Of a stretch of 64,000 nucleotides of DNA, positions 10,095 through 23,627 are shown piece by piece (within the stretch, counting starts at the first letter, position 1; the number at the start of each line of letters is the position of its first letter). This DNA is from Flammulina velutipes (lineage: Eukaryota > Basidiomycota > Agaricomycetes > Agaricales > Physalacriaceae), in NCBI GenBank assembly GCA_011800155.1, contig CM022369.1:1612001-1676000 (forward strand), written 5' to 3'. The translations under genes were made by a program, and so were the position numbers. A model generated the notes under the pieces. That model worked only from the letters and a program-made list of their open reading frames with translations, searched no databases and had not been told where the DNA came from.

Positions 10095-13000
10095 ATGTAC
10101 TTTCCCACCTCTGCTGCTAAACGCCTATCCACCGTGCCCCCGTTGCCAAATACCCCGCTCGAAAACGCCCTAGGCATCATCCCAAGCCCGCGCAAGTCCT
10201 TCTTTGCGTTGCTTACGCGCAACGGCGTCGCTGTTTGGCGCGTCCGAGTACGTGTATATGCGTCTGCTCATGCAATGCTCATCGTTCTGCTAGCCCACCG
10301 CCGTCCTTTCGTACCTCTCGCGTACACCCGCATCGATATACGAGCACGGAGAGAACGTGCAAGCGCACTGGGCTCCTGATGGGTCTCGTATAGTAATCCA
10401 GGTGCGTATGCACTGTGGTATCCAACTGTGATATTAACCGCGTCTAGACCTCCGAATCCTATCTCGTTCTAATAGCAGTGTCGTACAACGCGGGTGAACC
10501 AGTTTACCAACCGCCCCCGCTAAGTCCTACCGCGCAACGAAGCTTCCTACCGGGCCCAGGCGAAGGTCTCCCACTCAATCCGACGAGCCTGCACTTTGAG
10601 GGTGTCATCCGCGTGGAGGGGACACTCATTAGGTGTGTACTGACCTATGTGTATGCGACGCGTTCTTACTAGACAGTTAGTGCGTCTCCTCGGCGACACT
10701 ATATCCTCTTCTCTACCGAGAATCCCCCAGCTGTACAGCGCATCCCGTGGCCCGAGGTCGAAGACGGCCAGGATGACGATCAGATGCGCTTCGGGAGCTA
10801 CGACACTTGGTTATTCAATGATCGAGATTTTGACTGGTTCGTCGAACCGGACGGTACGCCCTCGCCCTTTGCTCCCAGCCCCTCAAAATAAACTTTTACA
10901 CCAGTAACCGTATCCCAAATCTCATACTCCCGCACCGCTGGCGTGGAGACCTGGCTGACTTCAGACGGACGCGTATATTTCGTTCAGCTATGCGAGCCCG
11001 AAGCGAGCGACGGGAGTCTCAGCGAATCGGATCTCCCGCCTGATCATGAGCAGGTGCGCTTCTTCTCCCATCGTCTCTACTCCAGATGCTGATGGGAAAT
11101 GGCAGCGATATCACGCTGACGTTGACCCGTCGCGACTGCGACAATCTGCCTCGAACGGGAGCACATGGATTGGAACTGTTCTGCATGACTTTCCTACACC
11201 ACGGTGGGTGCAGAAGCAGCGACGTGTCGAGCCAGACCAGCAGGACCCAAAGAGACGAGTGTATGAGGAGCCGAAGCGGGCGGTGCGCGTCGCGCTGAAC
11301 AATCGATTTTCGGTGTTTGCTATTGGAATGGACGGGTGCGTGCGCTTTGAGGAGGGTTTGCCTAGTCTGACGATTTTGTGAAGAGGCGGGGTGTGTTTGA
11401 CTTGTTTTCCGTCGTCGCTCTTCCAGACTGCACCTCCACCGTCGACGCCACTGGAGCTGCCCAATGCGTACAATAGGCCGACGGGGCCTGTCTGTGCGCT
11501 GGAATGGAGCTCGGATGGATATGTGCTTGCGGTGGGGTGGAAGAATGGGTGGGCGCTGTACAGCGTTGGGGGACGGTGTCTTGCTAGCGGTGGCCAGGAA
11601 GGCGCCATTGACGGCAAAAACTTTCAGGATGCGTTCATGCATGGGGTGGTTGACCTGGTATGTCTGAACTCTTGCATCTCAGAGTGCTCTGGTGACTTTG
11701 TCAGTTTTGGGCACCGGGGAATTTTGAGCTGTTCTTGCTTGCGCAGCCTGTGGCGGATCGTGAGTGTTGTGATTTATGGGTGTGGTGGGTATGCTTATTT
11801 GTGGATAGAGAGCGATGGGCAGTTGTATGTGATACCGTTTGCAAAGAGCGCGACGACGGGGCAGCATTCGCCGGTGAGTTTGAATGGGAGGTGTATTATT
11901 CGGTGCTCAATATTTTAGGACAATACGCGATACGCGTTCTTGCAGATGGACGACCGGGCGCTTGTGTACCGTGGTGCAGACCAACCGGACATGAGTGTGA
12001 TTAATCCTGAATCTGACGTGTGGCAACATGTAAAGGTGTGTTGTTTCGTGCGTATTGTACGATTTCTAACGTGCCTCAGATTCCTTCTGGCTACCTGTCG
12101 ACGAACTGGCCTATTCGATACTCGTCTCTGAGCATTGACGGGCGGCTGATCGCGATTGCTGGGAGACGAGGGTTGATACATTACAGCTCGACATCTGGTC
12201 GCTGGAAAGTGTTTGCGGACGAGATTCAAGAACAGGCGTTCTGTGTGCGGGGTGGGCTTATTTGGTTCCACCATGTGCTGATAGCCGCTGTGGAGGTGAA
12301 CAAGACGTACCAAGTGTGTTGTCGTCTTTTCGCTTTTTGTTGTTGTTAACCCATGACAGATCCGACTGTATTCTCGCGATTTGGAGCTGAGCAACCAGAA
12401 CGTGCTACACCGCGAGACGGTTGCGAGTCCTGTTGTTGTGTTGTCGCTGGTGGATAATTCGCTGTTGGTGTACACGGCGGACAATACGCTGTTCCATTAC
12501 TTGATCGTCCCGACCAAGGAGACGATCAAGCTGCATCTGTGTGGGAGTATCACGTTTGGGGGGATTATCGCTGCGCCTGGGGCTGTGCGGATGCTGAGTT
12601 GGATGATCCCGAGTGCGCAGAAACGTGAGTTTGCGGTTTGGATGAGTTTTTGATGCTAAAGTTACTTTGTAGAGCTTGGGGACCCGATTGAGGATCTGGC
12701 GGTTGCGACTGTGTTGATGGTGGTTGGTGGGCAGCTTGTCTTGTTGAGGCCGCGAAAGGTGTGTCTTAAATCGAATTTGGGTTATTGATACTGACGACTG
12801 TGTAGACGGCGGACCAGGAAGTGCAGTACGACATGCAGATCTTTGCTGATCGGATAGAGTTTTGCTGGATCCACCTTGGTGGGATTGGAGCGCTGGAGAA
12901 CTCGCTGTGGGGGTACGACGGGCGGAGTATGCGTGTGTGGCTGAACGCGCTGAGCATGGAGGGGGAGGATGCGAGCAATGTAAAGGAGAGTGTGAATATC

Positions 13001-13750
13001 GAGCTGGACTTTTATCCATTGTGTGCGTGATGCGTTTCCTTTGAGAGTAGCAGCTAATGTCTTTTCAGCTGTGTTAATGGACAAGGGGATTATTATTGGG
13101 GCTGAGCATGAGACTGCGACACGGAGCAACCTGCCGTTTGTGATGTTCAGGCATGCGACTAGTGTGAGTGCGGTATTGTGTATTTGGGCGGTACTAACGG
13201 ATTCCAGTCGCACCTGTTTTTGCACCATATTCTGCTGTGTCACTTGGAAGCTGGACAGACACGGGAAGCGGTGGCGTTTGCGTGCCATTACCAAAAGCTG
13301 GTGTATTTCGCGCATGCGCTGGAGATACTGCTGCACACAGTGGTGGAGAGCGAGTGTGATGTTGGGGATGAGGACGGGGGCGTGTTGGCCGGAGTGGTTG
13401 AATTTCTGGACCACTTTGACGAGGGACTGGATGTTGTTGTGCGGTGTGCGCGAAAGACGGAGATGATACGGTGGCGGCGGTTGTTTAGGATTGTGGGGAA
13501 CCCCAAGGAGCTGTTCGAGGCGTGCATAGGGAGCCAGCGGTTGGACACAGCTGGGTCGTACCTGCTTGTGCTGCATAACTTGGAGCAGCTGGATGAGGAG
13601 AATGGGGATGCGGTGAGGCTGTTGCGTGCTGCTGTGGATGGGAAGAACTGGGAGCTGTGTCGTGAGATTTTGAGGTTTTTGGAGTCGAGTGATGATACGG
13701 GTGCTGCTGTGAAGGGGGCGCTGGTAGATAGTGGATTGGATGGGCAATAG
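10095..13750 (+). CDS. RIC1: RIC1, subunit of the Ric1-Rgp1 Rab6/Ypt6 guanine nucleotide exchange factor
   Basis: Ric1-Rgp1 activates Ypt6/Rab6 on the Golgi for endosome-to-Golgi transport. The gene spans 3.65 kb with about a dozen short introns; the start MYFPTSAAKRLSTVP is at 10095. The N-terminal half is WD40-like: SFFALLTRNGVAVWRVRPT, AHWAPDGSRIVIQTSESYL and CALEWSSDGYVLAVGWKNG. The C-terminal RIC1 domain reads HLFLHHILLCHLEAGQTREA, then ACHYQKLVYFAHALEILLHT, which is the family's best-conserved helix pair. It ends at the TAG at 13748-13750. The exact middle exons (11.0-12.8 kb) were not all resolved. A 333-codon open frame on the opposite strand is a shadow. Confidence 0.9.
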
Positions 13751-13800
13751 ACAAGTGAAAACGACAAGTAGAATTGTGTGCAAAAAAGAAGAAAAGTTAT

Positions 13801-13871
13801 GACCACCGCAGGGGTCGAACCTGCAATCTCCTGATTCGTAGTCAGACGCGATGCCATTTCGCCAGGCGGCC
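13801..13871 (-). tRNA. tRNA-Arg (anticodon ACG), intronless
   Basis: 71-nt cloverleaf read on the minus strand. The acceptor arms are GGCCGCC and GGTGGTC. The anticodon stem TCTGA/TCAGG encloses the loop CTACGAA, so the anticodon is ACG. The T-arm is GCAGGTTCGACCCCTGC. Downstream on the minus strand are T4 and T6 runs suitable as Pol III terminators. The same tRNA with a 9-nt intron lies at 17071-17150 on the plus strand. Confidence 0.95.
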
Positions 13872-13964
13872 GGTGAAAGTGTGTGATGGGGAGGAGTGAC
13901 GTGAGATGGTCTTGAAAGGGATTTGGGATCGTGGGACAGTGATGGGTTGTTGTTTTAAACGACG

Positions 13965-15230
13965 ATGAACGTTGCAGCACTACTTCAAGACGCGCCGTCG
14001 GGGCAACGTGCTGCCCAGCTGGAGCCAGGAGAGGTGGTGGCCGCACCTGAGGCACCACGGGAGCCACCACGAGAGCCGCGGGAGATGCGTGAGATGGGCC
14101 ATCGAGAGCCACCGCGCGAGCCGAGGGACATGAGAGAGCGCACTCGGTCGCGGGCGTCGTCCACCGGGTACCGCGAGCCTGCCTTTAGAGACACCCTGCC
14201 GCCGCCACCGCCGAGGAGGGACAGAGGCTGGGACAGAGAGCGGGAAATGCGGCAGCGCGAGTGGGAGAGGGAACAGCGTGAGAGAGAGAGGGAGCGGGCG
14301 AGAGAGAGGGACGGCTCTGAGCGCAGCAGGGAACGCGAGGCGGCGCGGGCCGAGTTTGGACTCGGACGAGGTGAGCCTCTCACTGAGCGGGACAGATTGC
14401 GGCCAAAAGGGTGGACGCCGCAGCCGACGTGGTTTCCTCCTCCTCAGCTAAAGTCTGGCACTCTCACGCCGAATCCTCCTACGCCCTCTCCCCAGAGAGC
14501 TTTCAACTCCTTTGTCGACCGCCCTCCGCCTCCTCCACCGCCCCCGCCTGCACTCACACCCGCACCCGCACTCGCCCCCGTCAATCGCCCTGTGTCTCCG
14601 CCTCCCCCTCCGCCTGCTGTTAAACCCCGAGCGCGGCGGGACCTGGGTACATACATATACCCGCAAGTGCCGTTCCCGTACTCGTTCCCGCCCTCCAAGC
14701 CCGCGGACACTGTGGTCACGCTGGTCATCCCCGCCGCGTTCATCCCAAAGACTGACTGGATCCGCGGCCTCGCAGGACAGTCAGGGCCCAAACCACGGTT
14801 GTGGGGCGGAGGCCTCCCTGCTGGCCGCACTGTTCTTGGCCAGCGCCGCATCTACACAGACGACTCGGACCCCTTCCTTGCCGCAGTCCACACCGGGCTC
14901 ATCGCGCCCGCGTCGCAGGACCTGTCGCTGACCCTGCGCATCATCCACGTCGCATCCACCTCCTCAGCCCCCGGCGACGAGGTCGTAGGTCGCTTCCTCG
15001 CAGGTCCCGGCCACGGCGACTATGGCTCCCAGATCCACAGCTGTGCATGGGGCGCAAACCACGACGGCAGCGCTTTCGAAGTTCTCGACGCACACTACAT
15101 TAACTCTCCCGTCCAGGGCGCAAGGCGTGCCCTCACTAAACGCAGGCTTACAGAGTATGTACAAAACTCTCCCCAGGATGCTGTAACTATATCTGTAAAA
15201 TGGGGCCACGGCGGTATACATGTCTTGTAG
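13965..15230 (+). CDS. Rxt3-domain subunit of the Rpd3L histone deacetylase complex
   Basis: Rxt3 belongs to the large Rpd3/Sin3 deacetylase complex, acting in the nucleus on chromatin. This single-exon gene encodes 421 residues. Residues 1-200 are low complexity: Arg/Glu-rich repeats (PPREPRE and RERERER types) and polyproline. Residues about 245-421 form the Rxt3 domain: LVIPAAFIPKTDWIRGL, RLWGGGLPAGRTVLGQRRIY, TDDSDPFLAAVHTGLI, and a C-terminal ISVKWGHGGIHVL. The start at 13965 is the first ATG after the tRNA. The neighbour order is tRNA-Arg, this gene, tRNA-Lys. A second candidate Rpd3L subunit (RXT2-like) lies at 48972-50200. Confidence 0.82.
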   Translation: MNVAALLQDAPSGQRAAQLEPGEVVAAPEAPREPPREPREMREMGHREPPREPRDMRERTRSRASSTGYREPAFRDTLPPPPPRRDRGWDREREMRQREWEREQRERERERARERDGSERSREREAARAEFGLGRGEPLTERDRLRPKGWTPQPTWFPPPQLKSGTLTPNPPTPSPQRAFNSFVDRPPPPPPPPPALTPAPALAPVNRPVSPPPPPPAVKPRARRDLGTYIYPQVPFPYSFPPSKPADTVVTLVIPAAFIPKTDWIRGLAGQSGPKPRLWGGGLPAGRTVLGQRRIYTDDSDPFLAAVHTGLIAPASQDLSLTLRIIHVASTSSAPGDEVVGRFLAGPGHGDYGSQIHSCAWGANHDGSAFEVLDAHYINSPVQGARRALTKRRLTEYVQNSPQDAVTISVKWGHGGIHVL

Positions 15231-15290
15231 TTTTAAATCCCACTCCGTATCCCGCCCGCATACTTGATCCGCTCCCGCCTCGCTCTTTCA

Positions 15291-15373
15291 GCCTGCCTAG
15301 CTCAATCGGATAGAGCGTCAGACTCTTATGACTAGGCAATCTGAAGGCTGCGAGTTCGACCCTCGCGGTGGGC
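15291..15373 (+). tRNA. tRNA-Lys (CUU) with 10-nt intron
   Basis: 83-nt gene. Acceptor arms GCCTGCC and GGTGGGC, anticodon stem TCAGA/TCTGA, T-arm GCGAGTTCGACCCTCGC. The anticodon CTT is at 15325-15327, followed by A37, then the inserted TGACTAGGCA (15329-15338) before A38. A TTTT at 15384-15387 can end transcription. An identical 83-nt copy lies at 22190-22272 in opposite orientation. Confidence 0.95.
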
Positions 15374-15526
15374 TAATCCTTCGTTTTGCCCATTTCCACA
15401 AACCAACGAGGTAACAAACTTACATTCCCGCTTTTTTGCGTCACCCAGTTATATGAGCCACCCAGAAAATATGTCACACGAAAAAGTACCCTACAGACAA
15501 AAATATGTTATTATCCAGCTATAATA

Positions 15527-15612
15527 GCCCACCGCGAGGGTCGAACTCGCAGCCTTCAGATAGACTTTCGTCCGTAAAAGTCTGACGCTCTAGCCAATTG
15601 AGCTAGGCAGGC
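15527..15612 (-). tRNA. tRNA-Lys (UUU) with 13-nt intron
   Basis: 86-nt gene on the minus strand. Acceptor arms GCCTGCC/GGTGGGC and T-arm equal those of the Lys-CUU copies, but the anticodon loop is CTTTTA and the intron is CGGACGAAAGTCT. Its AAA can pair with the anticodon. The D-loop differs slightly (TTGGC instead of TCGGA). A T5 run follows on the minus strand. Confidence 0.93.
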
Positions 15613-15690
15613 TGTCCATCAGTGGCGCACCGCCCATACAGTTCCACACCCATTTCTCTTTTTTCAAAATTACACTCTATACTATCACTA

Positions 15691-16936
15691 CTAATGCCAC
15701 TCTGCATCGCGCGAATACCTCCCGCCTGCCATTCCCATCCCCATCGCACCACCAGGTCGACGCCGCACACCCATCCGCTCGTCCTTGCTCGACGTGATCA
15801 GAATGTGCTTGTCCACAATCTACACCAGTCAGTAGACGGCCGTAGAAATGTACAAGGCGACTCACATCATTCAACATATTAGTAGTCTTGGTCAACGACG
15901 ACAAGAACGCCGTAATCTGCACATCCTCATACTCGGTATCAAATTCTTCTCTAAACGCCCTATTCTCCGACGCAGGCAGCGACGCAATCAGCGCCGCTAT
16001 CGATCGCAGCACCGAATGATCCTTCTTCGTCGAGCCTATCCCACCATAAGAAATCGACTCGAAAAAGAAAAGAGTAGACGCACCATCCAAAGCCTGACTA
16101 ACATACTGCACCAAAACCACAATCCTATCATACAGCATCTTCACCGCCGCCCTCTGCGTCTGCAAATGACTCTCCAAACTCGTCCCGCTCCCTCCTCCGC
16201 GCGCCGTCCAATCAACAGCGATACGCTCCGCCTCGCCCGTCTCCACGGCGTATGGCGCCTCCACAAACACCGCACGCGACGCCCGATCCCGGATCTCGAT
16301 CGTCGGTTCATACGCCTTGAACGGCAGCTCTGCGGGCGACAGCGCAGAGGACGACGACAGCAGCAGCAGCAGGGGCGTGGAGCAGTATGCTGTGAATTGC
16401 GTGTGCAGCGCAATGTGCGCGGGGGAGGGCTTGGAAGAGACGGTGTACCACCCGATGAATTCGAGGGAGGGGAAGACTTGTTTATCTGGGTTCTCGTTGG
16501 AAAAAGGCTGGGGAGGGGAAGGGAGGGAGGGAACGTACATTGATCACGTCGAGATACGAGGAACCCATGGTCTACTGTTTGCCCGTCAGCTTCGACGGCG
16601 AGTTCAAAGGTGTTGACGATCTCGACTTCTCGGCCTTGTTGCGTGCCCAGCAGAGCGCCGATGACTGTCCTCACCCCCTCGTTAGCATACATCCACCCGC
16701 GAAAAGGAGAAATACGCACTGAAGGGCGCAGACTCGTTTGTCTGCAATTTTCGTCTCGTCAGGTGTTCGGAGACGTTGAGTATGGGGAGGGGGTGTCTTC
16801 ATCACTTGGGTGAGTGCGAGGACTGGATGTGTGAAGATGATGATACGCACAATGAGATGGAGAGCCCAGAGGTCGTGCTGGATGGTAGCACCACGGGCAG
16901 CTCTTCGTTATCTGTTTCCATCGCCGATGAGCTCAT
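15691..16936 (-). CDS. CSN6: COP9 signalosome subunit 6 (MPN-domain, non-catalytic)
   Basis: CSN6 pairs with CSN5 in the COP9 signalosome, which removes Nedd8 from cullins. The start ATG at 16936 gives MSSSAMETDNEELPVVLPSS. Spliced MPN sequence follows: HPLPILNVSEHLTR, IIGALLGTQQGREVEIVNTF, TVDHGFLV, FPSLEFIGWYTVSSKPSP and ESVIDI-like EPTIEIRD. The JAMM zinc ligands are absent, as is normal in CSN6. The C-terminal helical region holds QTQRAAVKMLYDRIVVLVQY and SITAFLSSL-type sequence; the last intron joins NMLND to IVDKHILI. The end is a basic Gly/Met-rich tail, stop at 15691. Intron positions near 16480-16550 are uncertain. A long plus-strand open frame here is a shadow. Confidence 0.88.
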
Positions 16937-17070
16937 TTTGGGCGCGTTCGAGAGGCGCGTGGGATTTGAGATGGTGGGAGGTGGGTAAGGGACAGACTGT
17001 GGGAAGTGATCGAGAGTTGCACACCAGATCGCGCTGACGGATTAGGCGGCGTCAGCTGCACTCTTTACAT

Positions 17071-17150
17071 GGCCGCCTGGCGAAATGGCATCGCGTCTGA
17101 CTACGATTTCAAAGTATCAGGAGATTGCAGGTTCGACCCCTGCGGTGGTC
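17071..17150 (+). tRNA. tRNA-Arg (ACG) with 9-nt intron
   Basis: 80-nt gene; apart from the insert it equals the intronless copy at 13801-13871. After CTACGA (17101-17106) comes the 9-nt intron TTTCAAAGT (17107-17115), then ATCAGG of the anticodon stem. The anticodon is ACG. An eight-T run lies about 30 bp downstream. Confidence 0.95.
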
Positions 17151-17275
17151 ACTAGAGCCAAAAGAGTCAAAATCATTGTTTTTTTTCTTTGGATTTGCGA
17201 GCTTGATTTTTGCAGTTACTAACTATAGGTTAAACACATAAAGATAGTGACCACACGACGCGAAACAAAATGGGT

Positions 17276-18355
17276 TTATTGTCCGAGGCCATGATCCATA
17301 TATTTTAACCAGAATCTACAGTGAGGCCTCCTGGTCCTCGCCAATCCGGCTCCTCTGATGGTCGCTGTCGTAGCGGGCTCTGTTTTCCGGGTCTGTGTTC
17401 TTGTCTGAGGACGAGATGAAGAACGAGGCGGCCGGGGAGGAGGCGGAAGAGGCTTGGGAGATGGCGGTACTGTGCGTGAACTTGAAGAATTCCGCGTGCC
17501 CAAGCGTGTCAAGCTTTCGCTTGGCGATATGACATGAGGCGCAGCAAGATGTTGCTGAGGAATGAAATGGCAAGTGGATTCAGAGGCGGAGCGCGCATGC
17601 GAAGTGGCGTGAACGTGTTCACGTAGTGGAGCATGAGGCATTGAAGTAGCTTTACGCGTTCTTCTTTCCCTCCTCGCCTCTTTTTCTAGCTCCGTCTCGC
17701 TCATTTTCCGTTTCCCTTTACCCTTGTGCGGGTTCCTACGATCTCCGTATGCAACCAAGTCCGCGAGTGACAATACTTTCGTGTTCACACTAGAAATGGT
17801 TACAAATCGGTCCAGTTTCTCCGACTCCTTGAGCGGTATGTGCACGACGTGTCCGTCTCCAGCCGCTTCGACGAACATGCCCCCTACGCTCGTGGCAAGA
17901 ATTGCGTCCTTGAGCGTTCGCGAGAAATGAATGATCAATGCGAATGTCGGAGTTGGTAAAGTATCCACCGGCATGGACGAAAAGGATGGTTCACTCAGCG
18001 TGCTCAAAGGGACATAGCCCAAGGGCTCTGGTGTGAAGTTTGGGTAGCCGCCATATTGAATCGGGCCTCGTTGTGTACCGCGCAAGGAGTCAAGGAGACA
18101 GGCAGCGCGATGGAGGGTGTTCATAAGGTGCATTGCGCTGGATTGGCGCCCCAGCCTAGGGTGGATACGAAGGACGACGAAGCTATGCCGAGTCATGGAG
18201 GTGTAGAGGCCGGGAGACGAGGCGGGGACGATTATCCGGGTGTCTGTGTTGGTGAATAGGTCCAGAAGGGGGCGTAAGAGGGCGGGTTGAGGTTCACCCA
18301 AAACTACGATGGAGGCGTTGTTTGTGAAGATGAATTTCTCGAGTACAGCAGACAT
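17276..18355 (-). CDS. Uncharacterised protein, conserved-looking N-terminal half with basic low-complexity tail
   Basis: One uninterrupted 359-codon frame from ATG 18355 to TAA at 17276. Residues 1-190 look like a folded alternating hydrophobic domain (FIFTNNASIVVLGEPQPALL, HSFVVLRIHPRLGR, FALIIHFSRTLKDAILA). Residues 205-230 are Lys/Arg-rich (NPHKGKGKRKMSETELEKEA), possibly a nuclear signal. The last 100 residues are Ser/Pro/Arg-rich. I recognise no family. The stretch around TPTFALIIHFSRTLKDAILATS could be a subunit-interface domain, but that is a guess. It is divergent from MCM5 across 312 bp. Confidence 0.6.
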   Translation of the reverse strand: MSAVLEKFIFTNNASIVVLGEPQPALLRPLLDLFTNTDTRIIVPASSPGLYTSMTRHSFVVLRIHPRLGRQSSAMHLMNTLHRAACLLDSLRGTQRGPIQYGGYPNFTPEPLGYVPLSTLSEPSFSSMPVDTLPTPTFALIIHFSRTLKDAILATSVGGMFVEAAGDGHVVHIPLKESEKLDRFVTISSVNTKVLSLADLVAYGDRRNPHKGKGKRKMSETELEKEARRERRTRKATSMPHAPLREHVHATSHARSASESTCHFIPQQHLAAPHVISPSESLTRLGTRNSSSSRTVPPSPKPLPPPPRPPRSSSRPQTRTQTRKTEPATTATIRGAGLARTRRPHCRFWLKYMDHGLGQ

Positions 18356-18667
18356 CGTCGGCGTAGCTGGGAAAGGTGGATTGTATTTGCCATGGAGAGA
18401 GGGTGCGGAAAGTGCTAGAAGAAGGCTTAGACACGTAAACGCCGATGCATGAGGCTGGCAGTCTGCAAGCTAGCGCGGGGTCGGATCGGGATCTTGTTCA
18501 TTTTCTGAGAGAGTAGATAGGATAAGTATGGCCGAGAGTTGGGCGGAGAGTAATGGATGTAACTGACAAAATAGCTAGAATTGACATAAGCTGCAGTCGC
18601 GAATCAACCGGCCCTAAACTTCACACATGCGGCATTTTTGGCTTGATCATCGTGCTACTCAACGACC
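18356..18667. promoter_or_regulatory. Divergent promoter region of the unknown gene and MCM5
   Basis: 312 bp between two divergent start codons. It contains the MCM5 promoter. A fungal MluI-cell-cycle box is not obvious by eye; a GACGCGT-type element was not seen here. Confidence 0.35.
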
Positions 18668-21307
<2,640 letters not shown>

Positions 21308-21443
21308 TGCTGTCTCTCTTGCAATTTGTTGTAATTTACTGTAACGTGTTTTGGCTGTCTTTGGTAGGCTTGTAACTCAGTGCTGTTGTTGAAGATACGC
21401 GAATAACGTTTGTATATACGTTCAAGAAGAGAGCAAAAATATA

Positions 21444-21539
21444 GCCCACCGCGAGGGTCGAACTCGCAGCCTTCAGATTGCAACCGCCTGTCAGGTGCTT
21501 GTAAAAGTCTGACGCTCTATCCGATTGAGCTAGGCGGGC
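21444..21539 (-). tRNA. tRNA-Lys (UUU) with 23-nt intron
   Basis: 96-nt gene on the minus strand. Acceptor GCCCGCC pairs better with GGTGGGC than the GCCTGCC of the other Lys genes. The anticodon loop is CTTTTA, the intron runs from CAAGC to TTGCA (23 nt), then ATCTGA closes the stem. A T5 run follows. Confidence 0.93.
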
Positions 21540-22189
21540 GATATTGTACGTGCCCATTGGTGTGGTATAATGGCCCTCATTTCCGGATGCTCAATGCAGT
21601 AATTATGATGGCGCTCTCATAGCTGTGACCTGTCCGAGGGCAGCTGTCTCCCACTTGTCCAAGATCGTTACTCAAGGAGACAATAAAGCAAGCATTCAGC
21701 CATTCTCGATTCCTGCTTTCACCTCCCGCGAACTATCTAACTACGACAGTGCTAATTTTGGTCACCTCCAAAGTCTCGTTGCGCAGGCTACTCCGTTTCA
21801 AACACAAAGCTGCCATACCGGATGGCCATGGGTTCATTAATCCCGTTAGTCTACTATAGACCATCTGGCGCAAGTACCTCTGAGTCTGTTTCTACTACGA
21901 CCCTTGACGTTAACGGCGACGGTGTCTCAATGTCTCATCGGTCAATCTCATCGATGCCGCGCGAACCATTGAATGTTTGAGCTCCATACCGTTGGCATCT
22001 CCTCCTCCCCACCTTGTCGCAGTCACATAGTTAACGAAACTCTTTCTGTGATGGTTGAGAACGTCCTAATGATGTGATTTCGTGAGAGATGATGTTTTGT
22101 ATGGTTTTTGTTCATACATATCTATTCAGAAGCAAAAGATGACGCCCAGCTTGGAAAAAAAAGGAGTCCTATCGTCCTCAAAATAAGTA
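21540..22189. other. Intergenic region between two tRNA-Lys genes
   Basis: 650 bp without a convincing gene. A 71-codon plus-strand frame at 21625-21840 has no family resemblance and no splice extension. Confidence 0.4.
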
Positions 22190-22272
22190 GCCCACCGCGA
22201 GGGTCGAACTCGCAGCCTTCAGATTGCCTAGTCATAAGAGTCTGACGCTCTATCCGATTGAGCTAGGCAGGC
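22190..22272 (-). tRNA. tRNA-Lys (CUU) with 10-nt intron, second identical copy
   Basis: On the minus strand it is base-for-base the same 83 nt as 15291-15373, including the intron TGACTAGGCA. TTTT and a T8 run lie downstream on the minus strand. Confidence 0.95.
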
Positions 22273-22600
22273 GGTGACAACTGCGGCACTTCGGCAGCTG
22301 TAATCGGCTTGGACCCTCTCCATGAATAAAATGTATGACGTGTTCCGGAATCCTGGCCGAAACATTGAATTGAGGAAGATAGATTCATCGAAGAGCTCTG
22401 GGAATTTAGTGAGGGTGAGGGTACTGACAAGAATCGTCCGCAGACGTTACGCAGCTAGAGACCAACGTGGAATGGCCAAAGCAAGCCGTAAAGTTGAGGG
22501 ACCATCTATGCTTACGTAATGCGCAGCCGAGGGTCATCCAAAAGGACAAGCGGTGCAAGAATCAACTGTTGCCTTTTCCCCACCACAAGCCGCAGTAAAG
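22273..22600. other. Upstream region of the C2H2 gene
   Basis: 328 bp from the tRNA-Lys to the first ATG of the zinc-finger gene. No in-frame ATG lies in the open frame upstream of 22601; the frame opens with a GTG at 22553 only. Confidence 0.4.
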
Positions 22601-23627
22601 ATGACTTCAAGCTCTAATGCTTTCCATTTGGATGGATTCGATGACTTTTCCAAACAGCAAGGGATAGACTTCTTCTCTTACCAAGCACCTGCAGATGTCC
22701 TCGCACCCCATCCAGACTTGTTTGAGTCTGAATTGGACTCGAGTCTCGCCGGCATTGACGAGGGGCAGCTACAGCTGTTGACAGTCGACTCGCACGACGC
22801 ATACTCGTTTTTGCGATCGGATACCCCCACGCGCGGTCCCCCTTCAGCTATCACAGAACTTTCTTCGAGATCGAGTGCTTATGACTCTGAGCTTTATGCT
22901 CCCAGTTATGCTCACACCCAGTACTCCTTCCCTCTTGACCTCGAGATGGACTTTCAACGCATTCGCGTCGAGAACGATTTCTCTGACTACAATGCCCACC
23001 TGGACACCCAGCCCGCCCTTGACTTTGGCACTCTACCCCCTACGCCTCCCTTAAGTCCTCCCCGCCCTCAGCAGAAGCAGCACTACCCGCGCACTGCGTT
23101 TTCCGACTACGGTCCTCCCACCCGCAGCGTCCCCAGCTACTACTCATACATTCCGCCCCCTGTCGGCACCGTCTCTCCTAACCATATAACGACGCAACTT
23201 CCCAGCATACCTGCCATGTCGCATCGTCACGACGAGAAACACGACTCACGCAAGCGCTACCAATGCCCATCTTGCCCCAGAGGTAATTTCTATTTTTTCT
23301 CCTATTGTGAGTCGCATCTAACGCTTTACAGCTTTCGCAAGGGCCTACAATCTCAAGACCCATATGGCTACCCATGATCCTAACCGTCTGAAGCCACACG
23401 TGTGTCCGCACCGCGCTTGTGGACGCTCCTTTAGTCGCAAGCACGATCTCGGGCGTCATGTCGTCAGTATCCATCGTGAAGACGGCACAGCTTCAGTCGC
23501 CTCCCACGCATCCTCCAAGAAATCTATTGGGGTGGAGCAGGGCAAGCGCACCTGGTGCGACATTTGCGGGAAAGGCGCTATTGGTCGCTCCCCGGAGTGT
23601 GATTGTTCACCAGCCGATATCAAGTAA
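22601..23627 (+). CDS. C2H2 zinc-finger transcription factor
   Basis: Predicted nuclear regulator of about 325 residues. ATG 22601 gives MTSSSNAFHLDGFDDFSKQQ. The N-terminal 210 residues are acidic and Pro/Ser/Tyr-rich, like an activation domain (LPPTPPLSPPRPQQKQ). The intron at 23283-23331 interrupts the first finger; spliced it reads YQCPSCPRAFARAYNLKTH then a second finger VCPHRACGRSFSRKHDLGRH. A third Cys cluster near the C-terminus, WCDICGKGAIGRSPECDC, is not a canonical C2H2 finger. Two tandem fingers with RKHDLGRHV are common in fungal C2H2 regulators. The target genes cannot be inferred. Faces mL60 convergently, with about 950 bp between the stop codons. Confidence 0.85.

Noticed and set aside
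12782..13783. 333-codon minus-strand frame
   Set aside because: Antisense shadow of RIC1; the plus strand encodes the conserved RIC1 C-terminal domain.
14444..14851. Minus-strand Gly/Arg-rich frame within Rxt3
   Set aside because: Reverse complement of the proline-rich linker; no independent support.
15848..16543. 231-codon plus-strand open frame, Arg/Gln-rich
   Set aside because: Lies antisense to CSN6, has unnatural low-complexity composition, and CSN6 has conserved sequence and splice sites on the other strand.
15691..16936. Catalytic JAMM metalloprotease
   Set aside because: The H-x-H-x10-D zinc motif is missing; the sequence fits CSN6, which is naturally inactive.
17071..17150. Possible tRNA pseudogene because of inserted bases in the anticodon arm
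   Set aside because: The insert is at position 37/38, the normal site of eukaryotic nuclear tRNA introns, and all arms pair; an intronless copy exists.
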